Part shown: piece after piece, positions 17,004 to 25,817 of the stretch | Position numbering within the stretch: the first letter of the stretch is position 1 | How the letters are laid out: every line of letters starts with the position of its first letter | From: Deltaproteobacteria bacterium HGW-Deltaproteobacteria-12 | GTDB taxonomy: Bacteria > Desulfobacterota > Syntrophia > Syntrophales > Smithellaceae | Assembly: GCA_002840565.1 (NCBI GenBank) | Contig: PHBK01000005.1 | Location: 1-64,000, forward strand | DNA length: 64,000 bases | Reading direction: 5' to 3' | Notes under the pieces: model-generated | Told to the model about the DNA's origin: nothing | Seen by the model: only the letters and a program-made list of their open reading frames with translations | The model's database searches: none | Translations under genes and position numbers: made by a program

Positions 17004-17480
17004 ATGAAGAACAGAGTTTTATTACGGGCAATCATTTATACATTAATTGTTTTCTTTTCAGTACAGGCGTATTCAGCTGAAACAGACAAGGACAAACGGA
17101 GGGACAAAGTGGAAGAGGAGATATGGGCATTGGAAAATGATTACTTCACAAATCTTTATAAAGCAAATTATGAAAGGATACTGGCCATTGGGCACAGTCA
17201 ATTCCTGGGATGGCCGGGCGGTCTGCCGCAACCGATTGACAGAGAGGAAAATGCTCGTTTCATGAAGAAATTAATTCCCAGGCCCACTTCCTGCACCATC
17301 AAAATAGAAAGAGCCGGTATCCGGATGCTGAGAGATGTCGCCCTGACGCAATATACCCTTTATGTCAATTGCAGTGAAAAAACCGGTGTGACAAAAATAA
17401 CATCATCGCGAATAACACATACGTGGGTGAAAGAGGGTCCTTCCTGGAAATTGCTGGGAGGTATGAGCTTCGATAAATAA
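17004..17480 (+). CDS. Exported NTF2/SnoaL-like protein
   Basis: Small protein of 158 aa with an N-terminal signal peptide (RAIIYTLIVFFSVQAYSA, cleavage probably after AYSA). The rest fits the DUF4440/SnoaL cone-shaped fold: an N-terminal helix (EIWALENDYFTNLYKANYE), a loop with FLGWPGGLPQP, and a C-terminal sheet ending HTWVKEGPSWKLLGGMSFDK, which is characteristic of that family. Members bind small ligands, and catalytic residues are not conserved, so no reaction can be assigned. Its start has GAGAGGGGTGGAG upstream. It opens the exported-hydrolase block and lies 40 bp before the first alpha/beta hydrolase. Confidence 0.7.
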   Translation: MKNRVLLRAIIYTLIVFFSVQAYSAETDKDKRRDKVEEEIWALENDYFTNLYKANYERILAIGHSQFLGWPGGLPQPIDREENARFMKKLIPRPTSCTIKIERAGIRMLRDVALTQYTLYVNCSEKTGVTKITSSRITHTWVKEGPSWKLLGGMSFDK

Positions 17481-17520
17481 AGAAGATATAAAAATAAAAG
17501 TAAAAAGGAGAAAGTTAGAG

Positions 17521-18849
17521 ATGTTGAAAAAAAGTATATGGTTGGCATTGGTTGTTTTCTTGTCGTCTATTTTTCTGACAGGGTATGGAGGAGTCAACGA
17601 GAGCGCCGCCGCACCAAAGAAAAAGGCGGCAAGCGAAAAGACCGCCCCAGGCCAGGAGCAGAAGAAAGTCTTCGATGCCCATGATACCGGTGTGCGCTAC
17701 CATTTTAATGATACGGATATGGATTTCAACTTCGGCACACTCGTGCTTGGTTCCACCGTGAACCACGGTGTTGAGATCGGCGAGGCTTTCTATACTGCCT
17801 CTAAAATAAAAGACGGCGACGCGGCAAGCTGGCAGGAAGAGTGGTTCAAAATTGCACGCTTGGCCGAAGCACGCGGCGAGAAATCTCTGGCCGGAGGCCA
17901 CAAGGTGAGCGCCCGCGATCAGTTCCAGCGCGCTTCTTACTACTATCGTATATCGCTCCTCTCCATATTGCCGAATGATCCTCGTCTTAAGGAAAGGGCG
18001 CAAAAGAGTAGAAACCTCATGAAGAAGGCAGGAGAGCTCTTTAATCCAACGATCGAATATATCGAGATTCCCTTTGAAGGAACTGTTCTTCCCGGATATT
18101 TTCGTAAGGCAGCCCCGGGAACAAAACCGACCAAAACGCTGATCATGATCGGCGGTGGCGAGACATTTGCCGAGGATCTGGTATTTTATATCGCCCCCCA
18201 AACTTATGATCGCGGCTATAACTTTATGACAGTGGATCTGCCGGGGCAGGGGCTCCTTCCAATGGAGGGGAAACCATTCCGGCCGGACATGAATGTTCCG
18301 ATGAAGGCTGTTGTTGACTATGCTCTGAGCCGTCCCGATGTAGATCCGCAACGTTTGGCTTCCTACGGATACAGCGGCGGTGGCGGTTTTGTGCCACAGG
18401 CTGCCATGAACGATTCAAGGATCAAGGCGATTGCCATGAATTCCGCCGTAGTTGACGCTTACCCCCTTTTCTCCACGATGCCGGTAGTCCTGGCAACGCA
18501 AAAGGAAATCAATTCGTGGACAACCTTTCATGGCAATATCGTTAAGGCTATTTGCTGGCGCTGGGGGGTGCCTATGGACAAGCCTTCCGGTCTGGCCGCG
18601 GCTAATAAAGGATTTACCTTTGACCCGGCCAAAATCACTGTTCCGGCCTTGATAATCGTCGGCGAGGGTGAGTATAAGAGTGTAGAGGTTAAACGGCAGC
18701 AAAAGGTCTGCATGGATAATTTCTCCCACCCCCTGAAGAAAATGGTGATCACGCCGACGAACGAAGGCGCGACAAATCACTGTGTCATGGAGAACCGCAG
18801 CCTGGTGAGTCAGGTGCTCTTTGACTGGCTGGACGATGTATTAAAATAG
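17521..18849 (+). CDS. Exported alpha/beta hydrolase (FrsA/DUF1100-like), copy 1
   Basis: Serine hydrolase of 442 aa with a signal peptide (about 1-22; the LTGYGG end lacks a lipobox Cys). A helical segment precedes the hydrolase fold (SWQEEWFKIARLAEARGEKS), followed by RASYYYRISLLS, the layout seen in FrsA-like and 2,6-dihydroxypseudooxynicotine hydrolase-like enzymes. The nucleophile is Ser285 in GYSGGGGF; the oxyanion region is MIGGGETFAED and the likely catalytic His is in TNHCVMENRS near the C-terminus. The substrate is unknown; a C-C or ester bond hydrolase is possible. It is a close paralogue of the gene at 20994, with the strings YTASKIKDGDAASWQ and SLAGGH shared nearly intact. GGAG precedes the start. 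Confidence 0.75.
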   Translation: MLKKSIWLALVVFLSSIFLTGYGGVNESAAAPKKKAASEKTAPGQEQKKVFDAHDTGVRYHFNDTDMDFNFGTLVLGSTVNHGVEIGEAFYTASKIKDGDAASWQEEWFKIARLAEARGEKSLAGGHKVSARDQFQRASYYYRISLLSILPNDPRLKERAQKSRNLMKKAGELFNPTIEYIEIPFEGTVLPGYFRKAAPGTKPTKTLIMIGGGETFAEDLVFYIAPQTYDRGYNFMTVDLPGQGLLPMEGKPFRPDMNVPMKAVVDYALSRPDVDPQRLASYGYSGGGGFVPQAAMNDSRIKAIAMNSAVVDAYPLFSTMPVVLATQKEINSWTTFHGNIVKAICWRWGVPMDKPSGLAAANKGFTFDPAKITVPALIIVGEGEYKSVEVKRQQKVCMDNFSHPLKKMVITPTNEGATNHCVMENRSLVSQVLFDWLDDVLK

Positions 18850-18866
18850 ATTCAGGTAAATATCTT

Positions 18867-19946
18867 ATGACGAAACAATACAAAGTAATATTTCTCGTGG
18901 TGATGATAGCAATTCTGACAGGCTGTGCATCGGTCGGGCCAGGCACAATTTCCCGCGACCGTTTTGACTATAACGCAACGCTCACTGAATCCTGGAAACG
19001 ACAGATCCTCCTCAATATTGTCAAAATGCGTTATGTTGAACCTGTATTTTTTGTAGATGTAGGGCAGATCGTTGCCGGTTACACCGTGGAATCGGGTATC
19101 GCCGCAGGAGGTAGCGCAACCCTATCCAACTTCAACACTTCGGCGGCGATTGAGACTGGATTGTCAGGCAAATACACGGACCGGCCGACTATAACTTACG
19201 TGCCCATGACCGGTAACTCTTTCATCAAAAGCCTGTTGACTCCTCTTTCTCCCGCCAGCCTGATGTTTGCAATCCAGTCCGGTGTTCCGGTGGATATGAT
19301 CTTCAAACTGGGGGTGGCCTCAATCAACGGCCTGCGGAACAGGTCCGTTCCCATTGCGGGGTTTCGCCCGGCAGAGCATAAATTCCTTCGTGTTGTCGAA
19401 AATTTACACAGTCTTCAAACCTCCGGCGCTATCCGCACGAAAGCAGTCAAGAGTAAAGACAACCAGGAGATCACAACCATTTCTTTCTGGTCGAAGGGTG
19501 CCCCGAAAGAAATCATAAGCCAAGTCCGTGAGCTGCAAGATCTGCTGGGTCTGGATCCTGGAGCTGACAACTACAGCCTGGTATCCGGCATAATGCCGGA
19601 AAACAACAGGGAGATAGCGATTCAGTCATTTCCGGTGATGCAGCTTCTGTCCTTTTTGTCGGCAAAAGTCGACGTTCCCGAAAAGGACATAAGCGAAGGA
19701 CGGGCAAGTTCGGGCGTCCGCGAAGCAACAGGGGATATAGCCGGCAAAGACAAATTTATCATTAAATGTTCGGATAACAAGCCGCAGGATGCATTTGCAT
19801 CCGTTATGTATCGCCATCGCTGGTTCTGGGTTGACGATCGTGATCTGGAATCCAAGCGGGCGATATCCTTTATTATGTTCGTCTTCACGCTTGCCGATAC
19901 CGGCAAGCCAGAGTCGTTACCCCAGATAACTATTCCGGCCCAGTAA
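18867..19946 (+). CDS. Lipoprotein of unknown function
   Basis: The protein has 359 aa with a lipoprotein signal ending in LTGCAS (Cys20), so it is probably membrane-anchored in the periplasm. The following ISRDRFDYNATLTESWKRQI, then LLNIVKMRYVEPVFF, is a pattern I recognise from uncharacterised envelope lipoproteins of Gram-negatives. The middle has ITYVPMTGNSFIKSLLTPLSP, and the end is a beta-rich segment. No catalytic motif is visible. It sits between hydrolase copy 1 and the metallo-beta-lactamase with short gaps, so it is probably co-expressed with them. Confidence 0.65.
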   Translation: MTKQYKVIFLVVMIAILTGCASVGPGTISRDRFDYNATLTESWKRQILLNIVKMRYVEPVFFVDVGQIVAGYTVESGIAAGGSATLSNFNTSAAIETGLSGKYTDRPTITYVPMTGNSFIKSLLTPLSPASLMFAIQSGVPVDMIFKLGVASINGLRNRSVPIAGFRPAEHKFLRVVENLHSLQTSGAIRTKAVKSKDNQEITTISFWSKGAPKEIISQVRELQDLLGLDPGADNYSLVSGIMPENNREIAIQSFPVMQLLSFLSAKVDVPEKDISEGRASSGVREATGDIAGKDKFIIKCSDNKPQDAFASVMYRHRWFWVDDRDLESKRAISFIMFVFTLADTGKPESLPQITIPAQ

Positions 19947-19975
19947 GGGCACAAAGAAAGGTAGAATAAAGTTTT

Positions 19976-20962
19976 ATGAAAAAAACTCTCAGCCTGTTTT
20001 TATTGCTACTCATCATGCTGGCTTTTCACATCTCCGGCGCGATGGCCCAAAGCATGACCGCAGCGGCGGCACTTAAGACTCCCGGGGCAGCAGCTCCGTA
20101 TGTGAACCTTCCTGATCCTGATCCACTGCCTCCAACGGTTTTTGGTACTCTTCCGTATCCTTCTATCGAGCCTGTCAAGCTGTTTGATAATCTATATTTT
20201 GTCGGCACGACCGCAGTTGGTGTATTCATAATTGATACGGGCGATGGTTTGGTGATGTTGGATAGCGGCATTAATAACGATGATGCTGCGAACATAACTA
20301 AAGAAATAAAGAAGCTGGGACTCAACCCGTCTAACATCAAACTGATCTTGATATCACATGAACATTTTGACCACTACGGTGGTGTCCGGTATTTTAAAAA
20401 AAATGTTTGTCCGAATGCTAAAGTAGCAATGAGTTTAATCGGGTGGAATTTCCTGCAAACTGTTCCGCTGGAAGCGGGCTATATTAATCCACGGCCGCAA
20501 AAAATTGACATTTATCTGACCGACGGCATGAAGATCAAAGTGGGCAAAACGACCTTCCATATTATTGCCACTCCCGGTCACAGCGCCGGCTGCGTGTCCT
20601 TCATCTTTCCTGTAACGGACAGAGGCAAAAAGCACATGGCAGGTGTTATGGGCGGGACGGGTGTGTGGTCCACGCAACAGGAAACCAGGCTGTATAAAGC
20701 TTCAATCGAATATTTTAAAGCATTTACGACGGTTGCCAAATGCGATGTCGGTTTAGCTGTTCATTCTCTGGAGTCGGATTTTGCAGCGGTACGTGTCCGT
20801 AAACCAGGCGAAGCCCATCCGCTGGTCATCGGGACGGCAAAGTTCGATAAGGTTTACCTGCAAAAATATCGGGATATGTATCAATACGTGCTGGATTCGG
20901 GAAAGATGCAGCCTTATCCAGGCGTTGTAGCTCCCCCCGGAAGCGCACCGGCGAGACAATAA
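19976..20962 (+). CDS. Exported metallo-beta-lactamase-fold hydrolase, subclass B3-like
   Basis: The protein has 328 aa with a signal peptide (cleavage near AMAQ, residue 25). The zinc motif is HEHFDH (His128, His130, Asp132, His133), with His202 in ATPGHSAGC and His263 in AVHSLES completing two metal sites. There is no Cys at the B1/B2 position, and the His at the HxHxDH Asp-His pair plus the late His fit subclass B3. DNLYFVGTTAVGVFIIDTGDG is also B3-like. True beta-lactamase activity is not proven: many environmental B3-like proteins have other substrates. Neighbours are secreted esterase-like enzymes, which may point to a catabolic rather than resistance role. Confidence 0.75.
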   Translation: MKKTLSLFLLLLIMLAFHISGAMAQSMTAAAALKTPGAAAPYVNLPDPDPLPPTVFGTLPYPSIEPVKLFDNLYFVGTTAVGVFIIDTGDGLVMLDSGINNDDAANITKEIKKLGLNPSNIKLILISHEHFDHYGGVRYFKKNVCPNAKVAMSLIGWNFLQTVPLEAGYINPRPQKIDIYLTDGMKIKVGKTTFHIIATPGHSAGCVSFIFPVTDRGKKHMAGVMGGTGVWSTQQETRLYKASIEYFKAFTTVAKCDVGLAVHSLESDFAAVRVRKPGEAHPLVIGTAKFDKVYLQKYRDMYQYVLDSGKMQPYPGVVAPPGSAPARQ

Positions 20963-20993
20963 ACTAAAGCTCTGATAAGAAAGGGGATCGGAA

Positions 20994-22319
20994 ATGTTGA
21001 AAAAAATATGTGTTATCGGGGTATTGTTTTTGTTGTTCATGGTCACAGCAGGTTATCGGGGACCAGGCGTAATCTTTGCCTCTGAACAGAAGACAGTCCC
21101 GAATAGCAAGTCGTTGGGTATCGGGTCCCCGGAAAAGTCTGTAGACCCGCATGTAGGCTATTTTCGGTTTTACTTCCAGGATGAAAAAATGGACTATGTC
21201 TTCGGGTCGCTGATCCTCGGCGCCACGGTCAATCATGGTTGTGAAATCGGTGAGGCTTTCTATACCGCCAGCAAAATAAAGGATGGCGACGCCGCCAGCT
21301 GGCAGGCGGAATGGATCAAAACCGCGCGTCTGGTCGAGGCCCGAGGCATAAAATCGCTGGCCGGGGGCCACACCGTGAGTGCCCGGGATCAGTTTCTGCG
21401 GGCCTCCTACTACTACCACATGGGACTGATCTCGATGCCTTCTGATGATACCCGATTCAAGGAGACTGCCCTGAAGAGCCGGGCTCTGCTGAAAAAGGCG
21501 GGGACGCTTCTTAGTCCGAAGCTGGAGTACATCGAAATCCCCTTTGAGGATATGGTCCTCACCGGATACTTTCGCAAGGCCGGCCCCGGAAAGAATCCGG
21601 TAAAAACGCTGATCTTCATCGGCGGCGCGGAAACTTACGCTGAAGATCACTACTTTTATATCGCCCCCCAGACTTTTGACCGTGGCTATAACTTTCTTTC
21701 TTTGGAGATCCCCGGGCAAGGGCTGCTCCCGTTGGAAGGGAAATTCTTCCGTCCGGATATGGCGGCCCCCATCAAGGCGATCGTTGATTACGCCCTGAGC
21801 CGGCCGGATGTTGATCCCCAGAGGCTTGCCGTTTACGGATACAGCAGCGGCGGAGGGTTTGCACCGATGGCCGCCGAGAAGGACAACCGCATAAAGGCGG
21901 TAATCATGAATAATGCCGTGATGGATGCCGGCGCCGGTGTGGGTAAGATGGATGTGTCTAAAGCCACGTCGGATGTCACAAAGACCTGGTCATCCTTCAA
22001 GATGCGGTTGAATGAGGCGATTGCCTGGCGTTTCGGCCTGGCGAAAAACGATCTGCCCGGGCTTGTCGAAGCCAATCGGCCGATGCGATTCGATCCGGCA
22101 AAGATCACTATGCCGGCGCTGATCCTGGTGGCCAGTGGCGAGTATCAGAGCCCGGAGATCAAGAGACAGAACGATCTCTGTTTCCAACTCCTGCCGAATG
22201 CCAAAAAAAGAATGGTGATCACGCCGCTCGAAGAGGGCGCCTCCAATCACTGCATAATGGAGAACCGCAGTCTTATGAGCCAGGAGCTCTTCGATTGGCT
22301 GGATGAGGTATTCCAATAG
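20994..22319 (+). CDS. Exported alpha/beta hydrolase (FrsA/DUF1100-like), copy 2
   Basis: A 441-aa paralogue of the gene at 17521, collinear over its whole length. It has a signal peptide (KKICVIGVLFLLFMVTAGYRG), the same helical cap (IKTARLVEARGIKSLAGGH) and the nucleophile in GYSSGGGF, against GYSGGGGF in copy 1. The C-terminal His region SNHCIMENRSLMSQELFDWL is nearly identical. Its coding sequence is visibly richer in G and C than the housekeeping genes on either side of the block, and richer than copy 1. That suggests separate acquisition or older divergence rather than a recent tandem duplication. Substrate unknown. Confidence 0.75.
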   Translation: MLKKICVIGVLFLLFMVTAGYRGPGVIFASEQKTVPNSKSLGIGSPEKSVDPHVGYFRFYFQDEKMDYVFGSLILGATVNHGCEIGEAFYTASKIKDGDAASWQAEWIKTARLVEARGIKSLAGGHTVSARDQFLRASYYYHMGLISMPSDDTRFKETALKSRALLKKAGTLLSPKLEYIEIPFEDMVLTGYFRKAGPGKNPVKTLIFIGGAETYAEDHYFYIAPQTFDRGYNFLSLEIPGQGLLPLEGKFFRPDMAAPIKAIVDYALSRPDVDPQRLAVYGYSSGGGFAPMAAEKDNRIKAVIMNNAVMDAGAGVGKMDVSKATSDVTKTWSSFKMRLNEAIAWRFGLAKNDLPGLVEANRPMRFDPAKITMPALILVASGEYQSPEIKRQNDLCFQLLPNAKKRMVITPLEEGASNHCIMENRSLMSQELFDWLDEVFQ

Positions 22320-22364
22320 GCGGGAAACTGCAACAGTAAAGAAAGGAAGGAAGGAAAGCGGTCT

Positions 22365-24062
22365 ATGATGTTTAAGAATGTTAGATTTTCCCGCAAGCTA
22401 TTTGTTTTGCTCACCGGGCTGTGGACGGCTTTGTTCTTGCCGATGCCGATCGATAATTACCGAACTGCCGTCGCCGCTGATGAACCGGCTTATGACATCC
22501 TGATCAAAGGGGGAACGATATATGACGGCACTCTGAGGCTGCCTTTTATCGCAGATATCGGGATTAAAGGAGAAAAGATTAAGGCCATCGGGCATCTGGA
22601 TGGAAAGGCGATAAAAATAATACAAGCGCAAGGGTTCGTCGTCACGCCCGGTTTCATCGACATTCACGAACATAGCGACATGAGATTCATTGGATCATCT
22701 TTCTCAGTCTTAGCCGACTTAGCCGATAAAGACCCGGCTACGCAGGAGGAACTGAAAGGAAATTTCAATGCCCTCTTTCAAGGGGTGACAACCGTTGTGA
22801 CGGGGAACTGCGGCGGAGGTATCACCGATGTGGCCCAGTGGTTCAAAATCGTTGAATCGATGAAATTTGGAACCAATGTGATGCACCTTGTTCCCCACGG
22901 CGATATACGGTATGAGCTTTTTGGGAAAGAGAATCAACCGGGGAAATTGAGCCGCAAGCAACTCGGTGGATTCAAGGCAAGAGTTGAAAAGGAAATGAAG
23001 GCGGGCGCTTGCGGGATCAGCACCGGCCTTGCCTATGCCCCTGGAATCAATGCGAGTAAAGATGAATTGATTGAGCTTGCGAAAGTGGCTCACAGGTACG
23101 GCGGCATTTATGCAACGCACATGAGAGATGAATCGGGCACGATCCGGGAGGACGGCACGATCGGGGTTCTTGAAGCCATTAAAGAGGCAATTGACATCGG
23201 GAGAAAATCAGGGGCGCCCGTCCAGATATCCCACCTGAAGCTTGCAGCTCCCCACAACGGCGTGAAGGCATCTCAAATGCTCGCCCTTATTGAAGCGGCG
23301 CGCCTGGAAGGTCTGAACGTCACCGCCGATAGTTATCCGTATACGGCAGGATCAAGCGAATTTGCTGTTTTGCTTCCCGGGAAATTTAAATCGGCCTCCG
23401 GTGGCATTATTGACCAATATAAGACAAAGGAAGGCAGAAAGGAAATCAGTGAAGCAATCCGTAGCGTCATGATCGGTATTCCACCTGAGAAAATCCAAAT
23501 TGCATCGTGCGACAAAAAAGAATATGAAGGTAAAAACATTAAGCAGATAGCCGACATGGAAGGAAAGAACTGGATAGATTCCTATGCCGACCTGGTCTGC
23601 GATCACAAGGGGCTGGGAATCTTTTTTGCTCTCGATGAACAGGCCATGAAGGACTTCATGCCTAATCATTATGTCTTCACATCTTCCGACGGGCTGACGT
23701 CTGCGAAAGGCAAGCCGGGACATCCAAGAAATTTTGGCGCTTTTGCGCGAAAACTGAAAGTTTATTCCCTTGGAGAAAAGCAAATGGACTTTAACGATGC
23801 TTTACGCTCCATGACTTTTCTGCCTGCGGAAAAACTTGGCCTGCAGGGCAGAGGAAAACTGGAAATAGGCGCGTTTGCCGATATCGTTGTACTGGATTTG
23901 AACACGCTGGCTGACCGTGCAACTTATGAAAAACCGACAGAATACGCCGAGGGTACTGTCCATGTTCTTGTAAACGGTGTCCTCTCCATCGAAGATCGTC
24001 AACTGACAGGTCGGCGCGCGGGGCGGCCTTTGAAGGGTCGAGGGATAATCGGGAGTAATTGA
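22365..24062 (+). CDS. Exported N-acyl-D-amino-acid deacylase (D-aminoacylase family)
   Basis: Amidohydrolase-superfamily enzyme of 565 aa expected to hydrolyse N-acyl-D-amino acids to a D-amino acid and a carboxylate. The N-terminus has a signal sequence (about 1-38). The TIM-barrel metal site starts at GFIDIHEHSDMRF; TVVTGNCGGG carries the bridging-site Cys region of D-aminoacylases; QISHLKLAAPHNG and FTSSDGLTSAKGKPG supply further ligands and the catalytic Asp. The C-terminal LGLQGRGKLEIGAFADIVVLD is the usual amidohydrolase beta-sandwich closure. A long purine-rich ribosome site (AAGGAAGGAAGG) precedes two consecutive ATG codons. An export signal is unusual for characterised D-aminoacylases, which are mostly cytoplasmic. 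Confidence 0.8.
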   Translation: MMFKNVRFSRKLFVLLTGLWTALFLPMPIDNYRTAVAADEPAYDILIKGGTIYDGTLRLPFIADIGIKGEKIKAIGHLDGKAIKIIQAQGFVVTPGFIDIHEHSDMRFIGSSFSVLADLADKDPATQEELKGNFNALFQGVTTVVTGNCGGGITDVAQWFKIVESMKFGTNVMHLVPHGDIRYELFGKENQPGKLSRKQLGGFKARVEKEMKAGACGISTGLAYAPGINASKDELIELAKVAHRYGGIYATHMRDESGTIREDGTIGVLEAIKEAIDIGRKSGAPVQISHLKLAAPHNGVKASQMLALIEAARLEGLNVTADSYPYTAGSSEFAVLLPGKFKSASGGIIDQYKTKEGRKEISEAIRSVMIGIPPEKIQIASCDKKEYEGKNIKQIADMEGKNWIDSYADLVCDHKGLGIFFALDEQAMKDFMPNHYVFTSSDGLTSAKGKPGHPRNFGAFARKLKVYSLGEKQMDFNDALRSMTFLPAEKLGLQGRGKLEIGAFADIVVLDLNTLADRATYEKPTEYAEGTVHVLVNGVLSIEDRQLTGRRAGRPLKGRGIIGSN

Positions 24063-24097
24063 TTGCACGCAAATATACTTTTATAGAAGAATGTCGC

Positions 24098-25675
24098 ATG
24101 AACATGTGGAAACTGACGATAGTTATTTTATTCCTGATCGCCTTATCAAGCGGAACTTTTGCTGCTGAGAAAAAAAGCAATATTATTCAAATCGACAGCG
24201 GGCCGATATGCGGCAAGGTTGAAGAGGGAATGCGTATATTTTTAGGGATTCCTTATGCTGCCCCACCTGTCGGAGAGCTTCGCTGGAAACCGCCGCAAGA
24301 GGTCGCTTCGTGGAGCCAGGTGAAAAGCTATACGGATTTCGGACCATCCTGCCCTCAGCCAAAGCAGCACGATAGTGGTAAATTCAAAGAAGACTGCCTT
24401 TATCTCAATGTCTGGACTAATTCAGAAACTCTGAAAAAACGATTACCGGTTATGGTCTGGGTTCATGGTGGCGCCTTTAATTTCGGTTCTGCAGCTCAGC
24501 CGGAATACAACGGCAAGAATCTTGCCCAAAAAGGAGTGGTGGTGGTGACCATCAATTACCGTCTCGGGCCATTGGGATTTTTAGCCCATCCGCTGCTATC
24601 TAAGGAATCTGTTCATGGCACTTCCGGGAACTACGGTTTGCTCGACCAGATCGCTGCGCTAAAATGGGTGCAAAAAAATATTGCCGCATTCGGCGGTGAT
24701 CCTGATCGCGTAACCATTTTCGGCCAATCCGCCGGGTCTAGATCCGTTTCACTACTGCTGATCAGCCCAATGTCTGCAGGCCTTTTTCATCGGGCCATTG
24801 CCGAAAGCGGCGGACCGATCATCGGCTCTGAATATTTAGCTCCGGCATTCAACGGCAACATGGCCAATGTATCGAAAATGAGTCAGAAGCTAACCGCCAA
24901 ACTTGGCTGCGATAAAGCTCCCGATGTTCTGGCGGCGATGCGCGCCAAGTCCGCGCAGGAATGGGTGGAAGCAGCCGATTGTAAAACGGACTTATTTGAC
25001 GACGAAGCCCTTTTTTTTGCGCCGGTCTTTGACGGCTTCGTGCTTCCCAAAAAACCACTGGCCGCTTTCTCCGGTCGACAACACGATGTGCCGGTTATCG
25101 TCGGCAGTACTCGAAACGAAGGAAATCTTTACCTGGCCGATGAAAAGGATTTATCGGTTGAAAAATATACATCTTTCCTGAAATCAAGGTTTGCTGATAA
25201 TTACAAAAAAGCGTTGGAGATATTTCCAGCGCATAGCGCAAAAGATGTCGCCGAGGCTATAGATAGTGTTGTGACGGTAGCGGCAAACGCGCAGCCGGCG
25301 AGGTATGTGGCACAATCTATGGAACGTAAGAAATCCAAGGCATATCTTTACCAGTTCACCCGTCGGCCCGATACGGCGCTGGCGCGCAAACTGGGTGTAC
25401 ATCATGGCGCAGAGCTGGCGTATATTTTTGGAAACTTGTCTAAAGCTGAAGGCTATGATGACATAGACAAGGATCTTTCCAATAAAATGATGAATTACTG
25501 GGTAAATTTTGCCAAAACGGGTAATCCCAACGGGAAACATCTTCCTTATTGGCCGGCATATCAAAGCAAAACAGAACTTAACCTGGAATTTTCCGATACC
25601 ATCCGCACCAATAAGCACCTTTTCCAGAAAGAGTGTGAATTCATTAGCCGGCAGATGCCTTATCATTATGAATAA
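24098..25675 (+). CDS. Exported type B carboxylesterase
   Basis: Alpha/beta hydrolase of the carboxylesterase/cholinesterase family, 525 aa. A signal peptide (KLTIVILFLIALSSGTFAAE) follows the start. Family motifs are FLGIPYAAPPVGELRW, EDCLYLNVW, the oxyanion-hole loop WVHGGAFNFGS, the nucleophile in FGQSAGS, and the catalytic His in GVHHGAELAYIFG near residue 445. The frame is open upstream to a TTG at 24059 inside the deacylase gene, but the ATG at 24098 gives a proper signal peptide. It is the last plus-strand gene of the exported hydrolase block. It may act on short-chain esters; the real substrate is unknown. Confidence 0.85.
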   Translation: MNMWKLTIVILFLIALSSGTFAAEKKSNIIQIDSGPICGKVEEGMRIFLGIPYAAPPVGELRWKPPQEVASWSQVKSYTDFGPSCPQPKQHDSGKFKEDCLYLNVWTNSETLKKRLPVMVWVHGGAFNFGSAAQPEYNGKNLAQKGVVVVTINYRLGPLGFLAHPLLSKESVHGTSGNYGLLDQIAALKWVQKNIAAFGGDPDRVTIFGQSAGSRSVSLLLISPMSAGLFHRAIAESGGPIIGSEYLAPAFNGNMANVSKMSQKLTAKLGCDKAPDVLAAMRAKSAQEWVEAADCKTDLFDDEALFFAPVFDGFVLPKKPLAAFSGRQHDVPVIVGSTRNEGNLYLADEKDLSVEKYTSFLKSRFADNYKKALEIFPAHSAKDVAEAIDSVVTVAANAQPARYVAQSMERKKSKAYLYQFTRRPDTALARKLGVHHGAELAYIFGNLSKAEGYDDIDKDLSNKMMNYWVNFAKTGNPNGKHLPYWPAYQSKTELNLEFSDTIRTNKHLFQKECEFISRQMPYHYE

Positions 25676-25817
25676 AAACTGGGAAGATTAGCAGGATGAC
25701 AGCAACTGGAGCCAGTTCAAAACAAGCATGGCAACAGAAATTGTGACTGGCTTATGATGCCTGAAGTACCTCACTCGTCCATAAGCTTCGAGCGCGGGAA
25801 ATAAAAATTTGCAAAAA

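Noticed and set aside
25676..25817. Possible terminator between the convergent esterase and symporter genes
   Set aside because: Only weak pairings are visible (AACTG/CAGTT near 25710; GCTTATG at 25750-25756 with CATAAGC at 25780-25786 over a 23-nt loop) and none has a T tract.
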